From Setomelanomma holmii (Eukaryota > Ascomycota > Dothideomycetes > Pleosporales > Phaeosphaeriaceae): a stretch of DNA of 37,456 nt. Location of the stretch: contig ML978349.1 of assembly GCA_010015745.1 (NCBI GenBank), forward strand, positions 1 through 37,456, read 5' to 3'. A program made the translations under genes and the position numbers. Each line of letters starts with the position of its first letter. Position 1 is the first letter of the stretch. Under the pieces are notes generated by a model that was not told where the DNA came from, made no database searches, and saw only the letters and a list, made by a program, of their open reading frames with translations. Positions 18,200-28,599 of the stretch are shown here, one piece after another.

Positions 18200-20035
18200 A
18201 TGTCGCAACAGCCTGATCTTAACTCGCTTCCTCGTAGGGTTAGAGTCATTCTTGCTATCCAAGCCATGAAATCTGATGCGTCATTAAGCCAATGACGTGC
18301 TGCTGCTGTGTACAATGCGCATGAAACTATTCTTCGAAGGCAACCCGCCAAACCAGCTTCTCAAGACCATACCCACCACAATGCATCAAAACTCCAGAGG
18401 TATGAAGATGTGGTCATTGTAAAGTACACATGAAGCTTGATACACAAGGCGTTGCTCCTACGCTTAGCCATGTACAAGAAATGGCCAACCAACTTCTGGC
18501 TACACGTAGAGTTGGCCAAGTTGGAGAAACCTGGGTCTACAGGGGGTGTTATTAATTGTTAGTTTGACCTTGTACGCAACGTCAAAGCCAAGTGTGGGAT
18601 CCGAAACGAAGATACCCATAAATTCGACGAGACTGGCTTCCGGATAGGCATTAAAGGATCTTTCAAGGCGGTGACTGCGTCTGAGAGACGCTTTAAGCCG
18701 CTTGGGGCCCAGCCTGACGATCGTGAGTGGGTGATGTTGATTGCCAGTATCAACCCCATGGGGTTGTAACGAGGTCATGTACTACACCTTGTTCTATTTC
18801 TAAATCTGAGCTATATCGGACCGACTTCATATTAGGCACTGAGCTAGGTCGGACTAGTATCGGAACCCAGTTGTGCTACTGTCGGGTTCCGGCCCCTCTC
18901 ATGTATATAGAGACTGTTTCCCTGCGATCGTTGTTCGGTAGCTTTTCTGTATCCTTTCATACCAGACCTATAGGTGGCAATTGTATCTCAGGTCCTGGAG
19001 CTCCCACGCACTCCTATATGCCTCTGAGTGAGTTTGCATCGCATTCGGATCTCTCGTCTTACCTGCGTCGTTAGAGGGGTAGTCTATCCCACCCTTGGTA
19101 TCACAACAACCCAAAGAATTGGAGAACTTGCGTTAGTGACAATGCCTAGACCACGAACAAGCTTGGTTTTGCGTAGTTGCAGCACTTTATCCATCCTACA
19201 AAGGCCCGTACAATAGGCAGTCACCGGCTGCTTGTTATTGATGGCCATGAGAGCCACAAGTCGCTTTATTTCAGAACATTTGTGAGGAAAGCAAGGTTAT
19301 TGCACTCTGTATGCCTTCACACGCCTCCCGTATCCTGCAGCCGCTTGATGCCGGGTGTTTTGCCCCACTAAAGCGGGCGTAAATTTACAAGAAGGATCTC
19401 GGGGACTTGGCAGACAGCCACTTCAACCACGTTGACAAAAAAAAGCCTATCTATGCACCCTCCAGCTGACATCCGATAAGGTGCTTTCTGAAGTTTGATA
19501 TGTTGTCAGGCTTCAGAATAACTGGCATAGGCCCTTCGACCCAGAAGTGGTGATATCTAAGCTTGAGGTCAGGCCATTACGCCAACTCCGCCTACCCTAA
19601 AGACGAATTACCGCCTTGGGGATAGGCAGTCAGACAACGCTGACTATCAAGAAGATAAGGGACCATAAGAGTGCCCCCACCTGGTCCGATTGTTGAGATG
19701 GTTCTGCAGGGTGAAAAGCGGTCAAGTTTGAAGGACTAACCACACACACGTCACTTGAAGCTGGGACAGCTAAGCTTGAGAAGGCATTCCAGGCAGCGTC
19801 CGAGCGTAAGAATCATTCGAAGAAGCGAATTCAGACAGGAAGGACCTTATCGCAAGCAGAGACAGATGAAATCGTCAGGTAGAGGGACGCTGAGACTGAA
19901 TCAGAGGCAGAGAGGCTTGCGAAGGGGGTGCAAGCAGGTAGTAGCACTAGGGTTATTTATCGCTGCAAGGCGTGCGGTAGAGTAGGGCACATTAAGCGTA
20001 CGTGCAAGACAGATGCAGTAGACGAAGAGGGTTGA
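18200..20035 (+). pseudogene. pogo-like transposase pseudogene, split by a solo LTR
   Basis: Starts at the ATG at 18200 (MSQQPDLNSLPRRVRV). Helix-turn-helix pieces follow (AAAVYNAHETILRR; VAPTLSHVQEMANQLLATRR). The first-Asp region is KFDETGFRIGIKGSFKAVTA (near 18600-18660). The second-Asp region is HRLLVIDGHESHKS (near 19220), and a C-terminal CCHC knuckle CKACGRVGHIKRTCK sits just before the stop at 20035. Many stops and frameshifts are present. A 311-bp solo LTR (18765-19075) separates the first and second Asp regions. It is a different family from the Fot1-type copies at 3704 and 28600. Terminal repeats were not found with confidence. Confidence 0.85.
18765..19075 (+). repeat. 311-bp solo LTR (duplication GGGGT)
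   Basis: Starts TGTAACGAGG and ends CTGCGTCGTTAGA (terminal CA changed to GA), flanked by GGGGT at 18760-18764 and 19076-19080. The transposase reading resumes right after it. The first ~50 bp also occur at 594-644 on the minus strand. It contains ATGTATATAGAG near 18900. Confidence 0.85.
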
Positions 20036-20386
20036 ATTCAGCTGTTACACGCTTTAATCACTTATTGTGGCGTTGAGTTACTGATGTGTAAAGATAGATA
20101 GCTCACAGAGGCGCACAGAGGCGCACCATTTTAGTGATGAGCGCCATTCAGTGGTGGCGCACGTTAACTACTCACTAGTGACAGTGAATATCAGTTGCTT
20201 AACGAAGAACGTAGTACTCGAAACAAGACTGGTCAAACATCCTGTGACATATGAACTGTATGTTCGGAAACTGCTTTTTCCATGCATAGCTTTGTCACAT
20301 CTCCTGGCAAGATTCATATACCTGTACAGTTTCTTCGTTTCCTTTCTTCCAATTCCTATGCGCGCGACTCTCTTCACTGCATCATC
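20036..20386. other. 3' end of pogo pseudogene and FSH1 upstream region
   Basis: Includes a short tandem duplication (CAGAGGCGCACAGAGGCGCAC near 20105-20125) and GTGGTGGCGCAC near 20152, which may be the decayed terminal region of the pogo element. The rest should carry the FSH1 promoter; no strong TATA box was seen. Confidence 0.35.
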
Positions 20387-21291
20387 ATGACAATTATCGA
20401 CGGCTCCTCGACAGTGGATCCGACCCTCCGCAGCCCACGTATTCTCTGCCTTCACGGCGGCGGCGTAAACGCTGAAGTCTTTGTATGTTTCTATTCCCGT
20501 GAATACGTCCAACTCTACTCTCGCACCACAATTAATTAGCCGCACACCATCAGCGCCTCCAAGCCCGCGCGCTCATCGCTGGATTATCGCACACGTTCCG
20601 CCTTGTCTTTGCCAACGGACCCTTCCTCTGCGACCCGAGCCCGGAAATCCTGCCTGTGTACGCAGACTCTGGCCCGTACCGCCGCTGGCTGCGATGGCTA
20701 CCACAAGACCCGATCATCGATGCCAATTTGGCCATCAATGAGATCTGGTTCCAGGTGCGCGCCGCCATGGACGAGGACACGGCGCAGGGCGCTGATGGAC
20801 CGTGGGTCGGTCTGCTGGGCTTCAGTCAGGGCGCCAAGCTCAGCGCCTCTCTGTTGTTTGACCAGCAGGTGCGCGTGGAGGCGGCGCGACGCGGCGACAC
20901 CAAGGCACTGATGGAGCGGGCAACAACATGGAAGTTCGGCGTACTTTTGGCGGGCAGTGCACCGCTAGTATCGTTGTCGGATTACAGTACCGGACGCAAG
21001 TGCTTTGTGAATGCGGCAGAGAAAAGCGAAAGTTTTGACAATGCTCCGAGAGGGGATGAGACCGAGGGGGAGACTCAGGGGTACACGCTGCGGATACCTA
21101 CTGTCCATGTGCACGGGGTAGAAGATTCTGGAATTCATCTGCACCGACGGCTACTGAACAAAATGGATAAAAACACAGTGACCTTGGTGGAGTGGGATGG
21201 TAACCATCGGGTGCCTGTCAAGACTGTGGATGTTGAGAGGATTGTCGAGGCAACAATGAGCGTTGCAAGAAAGACAGGAGCAATCTCATGA
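20387..21291 (+). CDS. FSH1-type serine hydrolase
   Basis: The 277-residue product has exons 20387-20482 and 20554-21291 and a 71-bp intron (GTATGT...CAG). The CAG at 20551-20553 is chosen because it gives ...EVF|RLQARALIAGLS in frame, as in FSH-family proteins. The oxyanion motif LCLHGGG is at 20-26, nucleophile Ser123 is in GFSQGA, Asp223 in HGVEDSG and His250 in WDGNHRVP. These are esterase or thioesterase enzymes of the yeast FSH1/human OVCA2 family. Several fungal polyketide loci contain one that releases or trims the product. No signal peptide, so probably cytosolic. Intact and surrounded by transposons. The exact substrate cannot be told. Confidence 0.9.
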
Positions 21292-21382
21292 TTGCGGTCT
21301 GTTCACATTGACGAATACTCTATAATGCGTACTATACACCTGTGGCGTAGCATTAGGCTTGTTTGCTCGCAGCAGAACGAGA

Positions 21383-21740
21383 GTATCAAACTCCGCAACA
21401 AGCAATAGTTATAGGCAAATTTAGAGTCGTAAACTGAATTGCTGGTTAGTGGGATCATCGCGGCTTGTTTCTGGCTGGATTGTTGCTGTATTCGGACAGC
21501 TTGATGGCGGCTTGATTGCGGCTTGGTTAGATTAGACGCCAAGAGATTGAAGTTGTATTTAATTAATGCGGCTCGGTGATCAACTCTTGTATGTTGAACT
21601 CGCGTACAATATCTTCATCTGATAGGTCGTTTTCATCGTCGATCTCAGCGATATTGTTATGCTGAGCTTTGAAGCCAGCTTTTACCCACGCTTTTACAAC
21701 ATGAAGAGTAGCAAGTAGCTCACCCCTAATAGCGCGTCAT
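21383..21740 (-). mobile_element. hAT remnant: 3' coding end and terminal repeat
   Basis: The left end holds CTCCGCAACAAGCAA, matching the hAT terminal repeat at 5649, followed by GCTTG-type subterminal motifs. Reading the minus strand from about 21730 gives the C-terminal end of a transposase (RGELLATLHVVKAWVKAGFK, then an acidic DDENDLSDEDIV tail), matching 8540-8600 and extending past its stop. The remainder of the element is missing. Confidence 0.8.
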
Positions 21741-22282
21741 TATCTCATGGATCAGAACCACCTCGGTACAGTAGCACAGGAACAAGTTCCAAAAACCCAC
21801 GTGGTACCGTCCTCAACGTATCATTCACATGGACAACAGTGTACTTGCTGTAAATCTAGACTCGAGAGGCCGACGACATACATGACTGCCTTGTAAATTC
21901 TTTCAAATTCTCGCCTTTATGGATGAAGCTTCGCCTAGAGATTGCAATAATAACTTCTGCTTATTGGATGAATGATAAGTGATATTGACGTGCGTGAAAA
22001 CGGCCAAACCTTTTTTTTCTTCATGGTGTTATCAATAGTAATTGAGGGAGCATAATATCCCAGTCAGCAAGGCAAATTGCGTCGACCTTTTTTTATGCAG
22101 CCTGACTCTCTAACAACGGGCTGATGTTTCGTTATGCTATTACATTCCGATGGTCTATCCGATATATTTCCTTGCGCAGCTCATCTTCATAGTCTCGTTG
22201 GCCACATTTGATTGCCTTGACCTTACGTTCGCGCCTATTGCCTTTTTCTTTCATATACACTGCAAGCCTCTCACTAAAGATC
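21741..22282. other. no gene recognised; thioesterase upstream region
   Basis: Sequence between the hAT remnant and the thioesterase ATG. The open frame at 22150-22398 is out of frame with the thioesterase. No repeat or clear promoter element identified. Confidence 0.4.
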
Positions 22283-23148
22283 ATGATTCGACAGATTCAG
22301 AAGCGACCTCTTGGGTCGGTCACCATCCCTCTCTTCCTATTTCACGATGCAAGCGGCACTATTTCAAGCTACTACGCTCTTGGTCTCATGGGGCGTGATG
22401 TATACGCCATCGCAGATCCATGCATGGAAAGCGATAACTATGAAAGCCTTTTAAAAAAGAGTCGCCGACACTACGCTGCCATCAAATCACTCGTTCCGGA
22501 GGGCAGAATTCTGCTCGGTGGTAAGGGAGTTAGGGATGCCTTTGACCACGAGATTTACTGACGGAAGATCTAGGCTGGTCGCTGGGCGGCATGATTGCAC
22601 TTCAAGTCGCGTGGTATTTCGCCAGTGATCCTAAGGTTGACGTGGATGGTGTGATCATGGTGGATAGTCCCTTCCCTGACTATTCTCACATGGTCGATCT
22701 CGCTCCGGATTCTCCTATCTCGGAAGACGGCCCATCCCCCTCGATGGATAAGTTGAAGAAATGCATCTTGCAGTCGGTAAACATGTTGCAGAATTGGCAG
22801 CCTCCTGTGTGGCGAAGGGGGCGGCAGCCATATACCGTCATGCTGTGTGCTTCCGAACGTATGATCAGTGAAGACCATCCGGCTTTATCCGTCGTCGACC
22901 AGTTCAGAGACAGTTCGACTCTAGGGTGGGACGAGCGGACTGACTCTGTCGTTATCGACAAGAGCTATCCTATTCGAGGTCATCACTTCAATATCTTCGA
23001 GCCAAAGAACGTAAGTAATGATTAATCCTCCAGAGTCAAGGCAATTGCTAAATGAGATCTCATCATACAGATCGCCTCTGTCTCAGATACAATAGCAGTA
23101 GTCGGGGTAGGCATGGAGCTGTTGGGTTATGAAGACCGCGATGAATGA
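22283..23148 (+). CDS. stand-alone thioesterase (alpha/beta hydrolase), PKS-type
   Basis: The model has three exons: 22283-22520, 22574-23010 and 23071-23148, giving 250 residues. Introns are 53 bp (GTAAGG...TAG, with the branch-like TACTGAC) and 60 bp (GTAAGT...CAG); both keep the frame. The product resembles the thioesterase domain that ends fungal polyketide or nonribosomal synthetases. PLFLFHDASGTISSYY (oxyanion side) is near 16-31, Ser82 is in GWSLGG, Asp110 in VIMVDSPF and His216/217 in RGHHFNIF. Expected role: hydrolytic release or editing of a thioester-bound acyl chain in the cytosol. No synthase is present in the window. It lies 1 kb downstream of the FSH1-type gene on the same strand. 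The upstream in-frame ATG at 22208 is less likely as the start. Confidence 0.88.
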
Positions 23149-23239
23149 AGGTGGTAAATTGGAATTACATTCCGCAAAAATAGAGAATACCTTGAGATCG
23201 TCATGGAATGATATCGGTAGTCTAGACTATTGTGACAAT

Positions 23240-23303
23240 TGTGACGGTACAAATACCTTGTATACGAAACGGTACACATGGTCGGCCTTTTTGTACCATT
23301 ACA
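23240..23303 (+). repeat. 64-bp TG...CA unit, candidate minimal LTR
   Basis: Starts TGTGACGGTAC and ends GTACCATTACA. The end sequences follow the pattern of the other short LTRs. Flanks are ACAAT and ACATA, a poor duplication. Only one copy in this window. Confidence 0.4.
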
Positions 23304-23608
23304 ACATACAATAGAGCCTCAGTTCATTCCTTTAATATTCCGTACAAGCGTACTGTCAAAATCATCCGTGACAAAGTTGGATCGGCTTCTAGCTCAGCAG
23401 AGGGGCATTGCGTGTTACTCATGAGGCAATACGCCAATGAAATCCGGCGGAGACAAGCATAAGACTTAACGGGGTGTAGTAGATGGAAGTCGGACAAACC
23501 ACGCGTTATGAGATGCCGGATGCAAAAAGGCCGACCTTCTCGCTGCTACCGCTTGTAGGTTCACATAGTCGATAGTTTGACATCATAGATCACCATAAAT
23601 TCCTGTAA

Positions 23609-23649
23609 TCTACCCAGTCCAGAGGGTTTGGACTGGGCTAAGCGGTAGA
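23609..23649. repeat. composite inverted repeat (hairpin)
   Basis: TCTACC/GGTAGA forms an outer stem and CAGTCC/GGACTG an inner stem, with a one-sided bulge GGCTAAGC and a 9-nt loop. Function unknown. Confidence 0.35.
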
Positions 23650-24133
23650 CACGGAGAATGCTACGCAAGGTTGTTTACCGCCAATTGGGTGGGAGGTCGG
23701 GTGATGGCGGTAGTTTATTGGTTAGACAAATAACCTTGCTAATATGGGGCCGTGCATTACAGTCAGTCTGTAATTACAACTGTCAATAACCTCCTTGCTT
23801 GAGGCGCGACATCTACAGATTGACGGACGAGTCGATGGCTATCCTTTATGTCGGTCACTTGGGTAGTGCTGAGCTGGACGGAAGCACTTTTCAAATTTCG
23901 ACAGAGGACAGGACACTTCGCACATCCTTACATGCATTCATGGTGCGGATAGACCTCTGTCATTATGCGTGTAAATTATTATATCTAACTCTACGCTTAG
24001 GGACCCCCTCTGACTCATGCTACATGATTAAACAGCGCTGCTACAAGGCTTCAAATGGCCCCTCCCTCGTCTCTTGTATCTTAACCCTGGGACGCTTGCA
24101 CTTGATCTACTGCGTACCTTTCTTGAGGTATTT

Positions 24134-24530
24134 TGTGACGGTTAAGATGACTTCTATTCAAAGGAGTAGAAGGTTAGCCTTTTGCTCCGTTACAGTTATG
24201 AGCCCGCAATCGCTTGATTTTGACCCAGCAGCACCTGAGAGGTCTGCTGGTAGGGAGAGTGACCGTAAGCGAGCTATACACACCACATAAGCAGCCAAGA
24301 ACAATGCGCATGACAGCCGTAGAGCTGGGAGCCAGCTGTTAAGGGGCCACAGACGTAGAGACCAGATGCATGGAGCGGAACACACAGGGCATGTTGCACT
24401 ACGATGAGCATGTACGAAAACCTTGAAAGGCATCCAGCTCTGCGCTAATGCTACGATCTGGGGGGGGTGTGTGACGGTTAAGATGACTTCTATTCAGGGA
24501 AGTAGAAGGTTAGGCTTTTGCTCCGTTACA
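24134..24530 (+). mobile_element. 397-bp miniature LTR retroelement (TRIM-like), element 1
   Basis: Two direct 61-bp repeats bound it: 24134-24194 and 24470-24530. Both start TGTGACGGTTAAGATGAC and end CTCCGTTACA, with few differences (AAAGG/AGGGA, GCC/GGC). Directly after the first is GTTATGAGCCCG (24195-24206), complementary to the initiator tRNA-Met anticodon arm. Before the second is a run of eight G then TG (24460-24469), a polypurine-like tract. Flanks are TATTT and CATTT, a 5-bp duplication with one mismatch. The 275-bp interior has no coding capacity. Confidence 0.85.
24195..24206 (+). other. primer-binding site of element 1 (initiator tRNA-Met anticodon arm)
   Basis: GTTATGAGCCCG abuts the 5' LTR with no gap. 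It is complementary to CGGGCUCAUAAC, the anticodon stem-loop of eukaryotic initiator tRNA. Copia-group elements are known to prime from a tRNA-iMet half cleaved in this loop. Confidence 0.75.
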
Positions 24531-25091
24531 CATTTACTGCCGAGTGCTCTATTTCCACGGGGGCTGATAAATTAACTGTTGTGTACGATGACCACTAAAG
24601 TCTCTGTTTCTGGGATTCTCACTGCTGATCTGTCTCGCATCAGAGGACTCGGTCAGAGTTGCGAAGTCCTGTAGTTTCAGGCTTCGCAACTATTACCCGA
24701 TTTGGTTTGAGTAGCGAGAACTCCATGTTTGTAGGGGCTCAATAACGTAGCACAATTTCTCCTACTACAAGCACAAAAAATCTATAAAATGGACACTACT
24801 CCACAGAATAAACAGTGTCTCAGACAGCCTCTGGCAAAAACGTCACTACCAAGCTTTTGTGCCGATATCGGAATTTTACACAGCATACCCTTAGTCAGCC
24901 AGATAATGCTGATTAGTTTTCGGATTACTGTCAAAAATTGTGAGCCAAACAACAACGAGTTACCCCTTATTCTCTCTTCCCGCGCCTAACAAAGAAATAG
25001 ACTGCGCCTCAAATACGCCTCACATTGCTCACTGGATCTATCCCCGCTCCATTCGTCTCCTCCGAAACTCAATCCTGACATCCTCTCAACT
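24531..25091. promoter_or_regulatory. upstream region of RTA1-like gene
   Basis: TATAAAAT at about 24783-24790 is the best TATA-like motif, some 300 bp before the ATG at 25092. Pyrimidine-rich TATTCTCTCTTCCC lies near 24968, as often seen before fungal starts. Short upstream ATGs (for example 24789) are present. The miniature retroelement ends at 24530, about 250 bp from the TATA-like motif. Confidence 0.35.
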
Positions 25092-26171
25092 ATGGCCATC
25101 GATCCGTGGGCCAATTGCCATTTCACCATTGGCCCAAAGGTCCGTTGTACCCTTGAAACCTGCTGTCTTGCGCAGTCGCCGTTCCTCTACATACCCAGTT
25201 GGGGCGGAAATCTCTTCTTCACCATATACTTTGCCGTCTTTTGCATTCCGCAGCTATGGCTTGGCATCCGGTATCGCCAAACGGGCTTTGCAATTGGCAT
25301 GCTTATTGGTCTCATCCTTGAGGCCGGCGGTTACACTGGTCGGTTGATCCTCCACAACGATCCCTTCAACTCCAACGGCTTTCTCATGTAAGTTTGGAAA
25401 GCTCCGAAACAACTCCACCCAGGAAGACATCCCATGCTAAGTCGTGTTTTTTCCAGTTATCTCATCTGTCTGACCATTGCACCCGTCTTCATTTCCGCCA
25501 GCATCTATCTCTCCATCGTACGCATCATCGGTCTATATGGCCAGCACCTTTCCTATTTCAAGCCGCGGACCGTCGCACTGGTCTTCATGACATCCGACTT
25601 CATCTCTCTCGTGCTCCAAGCGGGGGGAGGTGCTATTGCCGACACCTCCGTAGGCACGGCCAAGCTCACCGGTATCAACATCATGATTGCGGGTTTGTTC
25701 TTGCAAGCCGTCTCACTGAGCGTGTTCTTGCTCTTTCTCGCTTACTTTGCCATGAAATGCAGGGGCAACTCGCTCGATATGGATCCAGCCAAGATTGCTT
25801 GTCGAAACCGGGGGCTCTTTAAGGTCTTTCTCTTCAGTCTAGTTATCGACACAGTGGCAATCTTGGTACGATCTATCTTCCGAGTTGCCGAGCTATGGGA
25901 AGGTTTCGCTGGAGAGCTCTGGAACAATGAGAAAGACTTCATGGTGCTCGATGGAGGTATGATGAGCCTTGCCGTGCTTCTGTTGACTGTTTTCCACCCG
26001 GGACCTGCATTTGGGGAGCAGTGGCACGCGACAAAATGGTCTTTCAAATCCGTACCCCACCAAGAACCCAAACTCTCCCGGAAGTCCAAACACAGACGAC
26101 GAAGGTCCTCACATAGCCAACGCCAAAACTTGGTGGCTTCAGTTGAGCTGACCACACTACGTGTCAGCTAA
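25092..26171 (+). CDS. RTA1-like seven-transmembrane protein
   Basis: The 336-residue product has exons 25092-25387 and 25457-26171 and a 69-bp intron (GTAAGT...CAG); the join restores FLIYLICLT. Seven hydrophobic segments are visible, beginning LFFTIYFAVFCIPQLWLG and GMLIGLILEAGGYTGR. Family hallmarks are DFISLVLQAGGGAIA, RSIFRVAELWEGF and VFHPGPAF. The tail is cytosolic-looking and basic (RKSKHRRRRSSHS). RTA1-family proteins are fungal membrane proteins linked to resistance to 7-aminocholesterol and to lipid (sphingoid base) movement; the direct activity is unsettled. It sits between a miniature retroelement and a pogo-type element. Intact. Confidence 0.92.
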
Positions 26172-26393
26172 ACAAGCATACTAACGCAGACCCTTGCAAT
26201 TATTACCGTGCAGAGCGAGGAACAGCATGCATTTTAGCTATATCTGCATGGAAGAACTCCTCGTCAGGTTCGAGAGCATCTGATTCTGCAAGGACTTCTT
26301 CCATAGTCATCGTGGCGTTGAGTTGCGGAGGGTGCAGAGTTGGGATGAAATCGCGATCGCGTGCATTGAGTTCATGGACACAGTATTTACCGG
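26172..26393. other. short flank between RTA1 gene and pogo-type element
   Basis: A minus-strand frame of about 60 codons up to the element (ending near 26203, with EEVLAESDALEPDEEFFHAD) could be the tail of a gene cut by the transposon, but I find no continuation beyond 30357. Otherwise the 3' region of the RTA1-like gene. Confidence 0.35.
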
Positions 26394-26530
26394 TAACGTG
26401 TTCCACCAGTAACGTACGTATCGGTGATCCGAGCCGCTCGCCGACCCGAGCCACCTACCACCATTTGCCTACAGTAAAAAAATGAAGCTCTACAGTCACC
26501 CATAATAGGTAACATCACGAGATTTGGTGG

Positions 26531-28450
26531 TTAAGCAGTAAAGTGAAGCTTGCGATTAATTTGCGCTATAAATATTTGGTGGGAAGCTTGACGTTGCGCC
26601 CCGCTGGTGGTCTTTTTTGTTGAGGATGCAGGCTCACCACCAGAACCAGCGCTTTTAGCAGGTTGCGCACCACGCGCTCTCTTTGCCTTTGGCCCAGCCT
26701 TTTCTGAGGCTGCTCTCTTGTCTCTTTAGGACAATTGTAGAGCTTTTTGGGCGGTTGCAGCTTCTCGTTCCTCTTGTTTCTTGCGCTTGGTTTCAGCTCT
26801 CTGTGCAGCCACTCTTTCCTTCTCCTCCGCCCGCTCTACTTTAGCTCTCTCGCGCGCTACACGCTTCTCCTCTGCCTGCTGCTTGTTGTATAGAGCAGCT
26901 GCGTCTTTGAGCTCCTTGTTGGCTGCTTTTTGGAGTTGTTACTCCTCCTCTTCTCGCTTTCTGACTCTCTCACGAGTACGTGATTCTCTGATCTTCCCAG
27001 GAGACCACATTACAGCTCCACCGTGGTACTCCTCACGCTGTTGCAGGTCAAGAACTTTGCTCTTCTTCTTGTGCTTCTTTTTGGTGGCGAGCGCCTCTTG
27101 TAAGCCCTTGTTCTCCTCAGCAAGAAGGTCATTTTCAACCTGCAAGTGGTGGAGAGAGCGGGTAATCTTCTTTGCTCTCTCTGTCTGCCTGTCTCTTACT
27201 ATCTCCTCCACAAGTCGTCTCATCTTTCTCCAGTCTCCCTCAGCAAGGATTGGGGAGCTACTTTGAAGTTCTGCTTCATCTGGCGTCTTCTTACTGTACC
27301 GTTTGAGTACCACCTCTCTCTCCATTGGCCACACCCCAGTAGCTTCAAAGGACTTCAAAATGTGCTTCTCTACTATGGCGTTAGTCCAAGCAATCCATAA
27401 CAAAGGGGAGAAGTCGCCCTTCTTGATAGGGAGGAGTCCTAAGGAGCGCTGGGTGTGAGCGCGCAGCTCCTTTGAGTATGAGGATGAGAGAGGCTTAAAC
27501 ATGACCACATCAAGTGGCTGAAGCGTATAGGTTGAGTGAGGAGGAAGGATGCAAAGGAGAATCTTGTTCTCAAAACAGTAGTCGATAAAGTCTCGAGAGA
27601 CATGAGATCCGTGGCCATCTACGATGAGGAATCGCCACCGCTCACGCGCTTTCTTCTTCGTTTCTCGATCAAAGACCTGCTCAAGCCAGGCTAATCCTAT
27701 GTCATTATTCGTCCATCCAGAGGGAGATGAGGAGACAAAGACTTCGTGCTTCCTGGCTCGAATATTGTCTACCCAGCTTGACTGTAGATCACATGATGCG
27801 GACTGGTAGATGAGACCTGGCGAGAGAGCCGTCCCATCTGCGCAGATTGCTGCCAGAGCAGTTATCCACTCTTGGTTGACATCTTGAAGAGCTGCTCTTA
27901 CTTCTTTAGTGTCCCATTTCCTCTTACTAAAGATTCTCTTGTCCCTTCCAATCACCCCAATCATGAAGCCCTTTTCATCCATATTGTACGTTAGGAACGG
28001 CAGTACGTCATACTCCTTGATCTTTTGGTGGAGGAGATCACATTAGAGGTCGTAGTTTGACTCAGAATCAGCCTTGTGGCGAGTGGCGTCCATACTGGCT
28101 GTCCATTTTGAGATGAGATGGTCTCCGTTTCTTTTGACAAAGCGCGTAACCCAGCCATCTCCAACGTGCTCTTTAGCTACGTCAGAAGCAAATCTTTGTA
28201 CCAAATCCCTTGTAGGTGGTAGCCCTCGGGCAGTAAGACTGTCTATATACTTGCAGAGCTCCAGCTCTTGTTCTGGGCTAAGTTTCTGCTGATCAAGTGA
28301 TCTGGTCGTCATCGAGTGCTGAACGCCCTGGTGTCTTCGGGACAACGCAGTTCTGTCCACGTTATATATGGAAGCGCATTCCCGGTAGGACAATCGTTCT
28401 CCTGGTTCTTGCGATTCCGACGCTGCAATTGCCTTGTCCATTGGGTCCAT
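26531..28450 (-). pseudogene. pogo-type DDE transposase, three in-frame stops
   Basis: A 639-codon frame from the ATG at 28450 (MDPMDKAI), broken only by stops at 28043-28045, 26939-26941 and 26726-26728. Psq-type and CENP-B-type helix-turn-helix regions occupy about residues 1-130 (RECASIYNVDRTALSRRHQG; GDGWVTRFVKR). DDE_1 motifs are YNMDEKGFMIGV, RFLIVDGHGSHVSRDF and TLQPLDVVMFKP. The tail is long, charged and probably coiled-coil (QKAANKELKDAAALYNKQQA region), lysine-rich near the end. Two stops fit CAA-to-TAA change; the first fits TAC-to-TAA. Otherwise unusually well preserved. It is a paralogue of the partial gene at 1-494, which lacks the first stop. Confidence 0.88.
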
Positions 28451-28533
28451 ATTGGTGGAGTTATTACGCGTTGAAGATGGTGTTATGTTCGTGTTATGAT
28501 GTTGGGTGGCTCGGATCACCGATACGTCCGTTA

Positions 28534-28578
28534 AGTGGGCCAAACCACAATGTGGGCCACCCCACCAAAACGCGCTCG
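28534..28578 (+). repeat. left terminal inverted repeat of the intact Fot1-type element
   Basis: Starts AGTGGGCCAAACCACAATGT; pairs with 30290-30334. Confidence 0.92.
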
Positions 28579-28599
28579 ACGCGTATTATTCCATCAACA

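Larger units (their letters stand above)
23149..24133. other. no gene recognised
   Basis: A 985-bp gap. It holds a 64-bp TG...CA unit (23240-23303) and a possible hairpin (23609-23649). The open frame at 23799-24290 runs into the miniature retroelement and is not credible. Confidence 0.45.

Noticed and set aside
23799..24290. 163-codon open frame on the plus strand
   Set aside because: It runs through the 5' LTR and primer site of the miniature element at 24134. No domain.
26203..26454. 83-codon open frame on the minus strand next to the pogo-type element
   Set aside because: Its first part lies in the transposon terminal repeat. The rest could be a gene tail, but no continuation was found on the far side of the element.
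28297..28599. N-terminal extension of the Fot1-type transposase frame
   Set aside because: The extension reads through the terminal repeat and the flanking transposon. The start at 28600, after the repeat, gives the usual protein.
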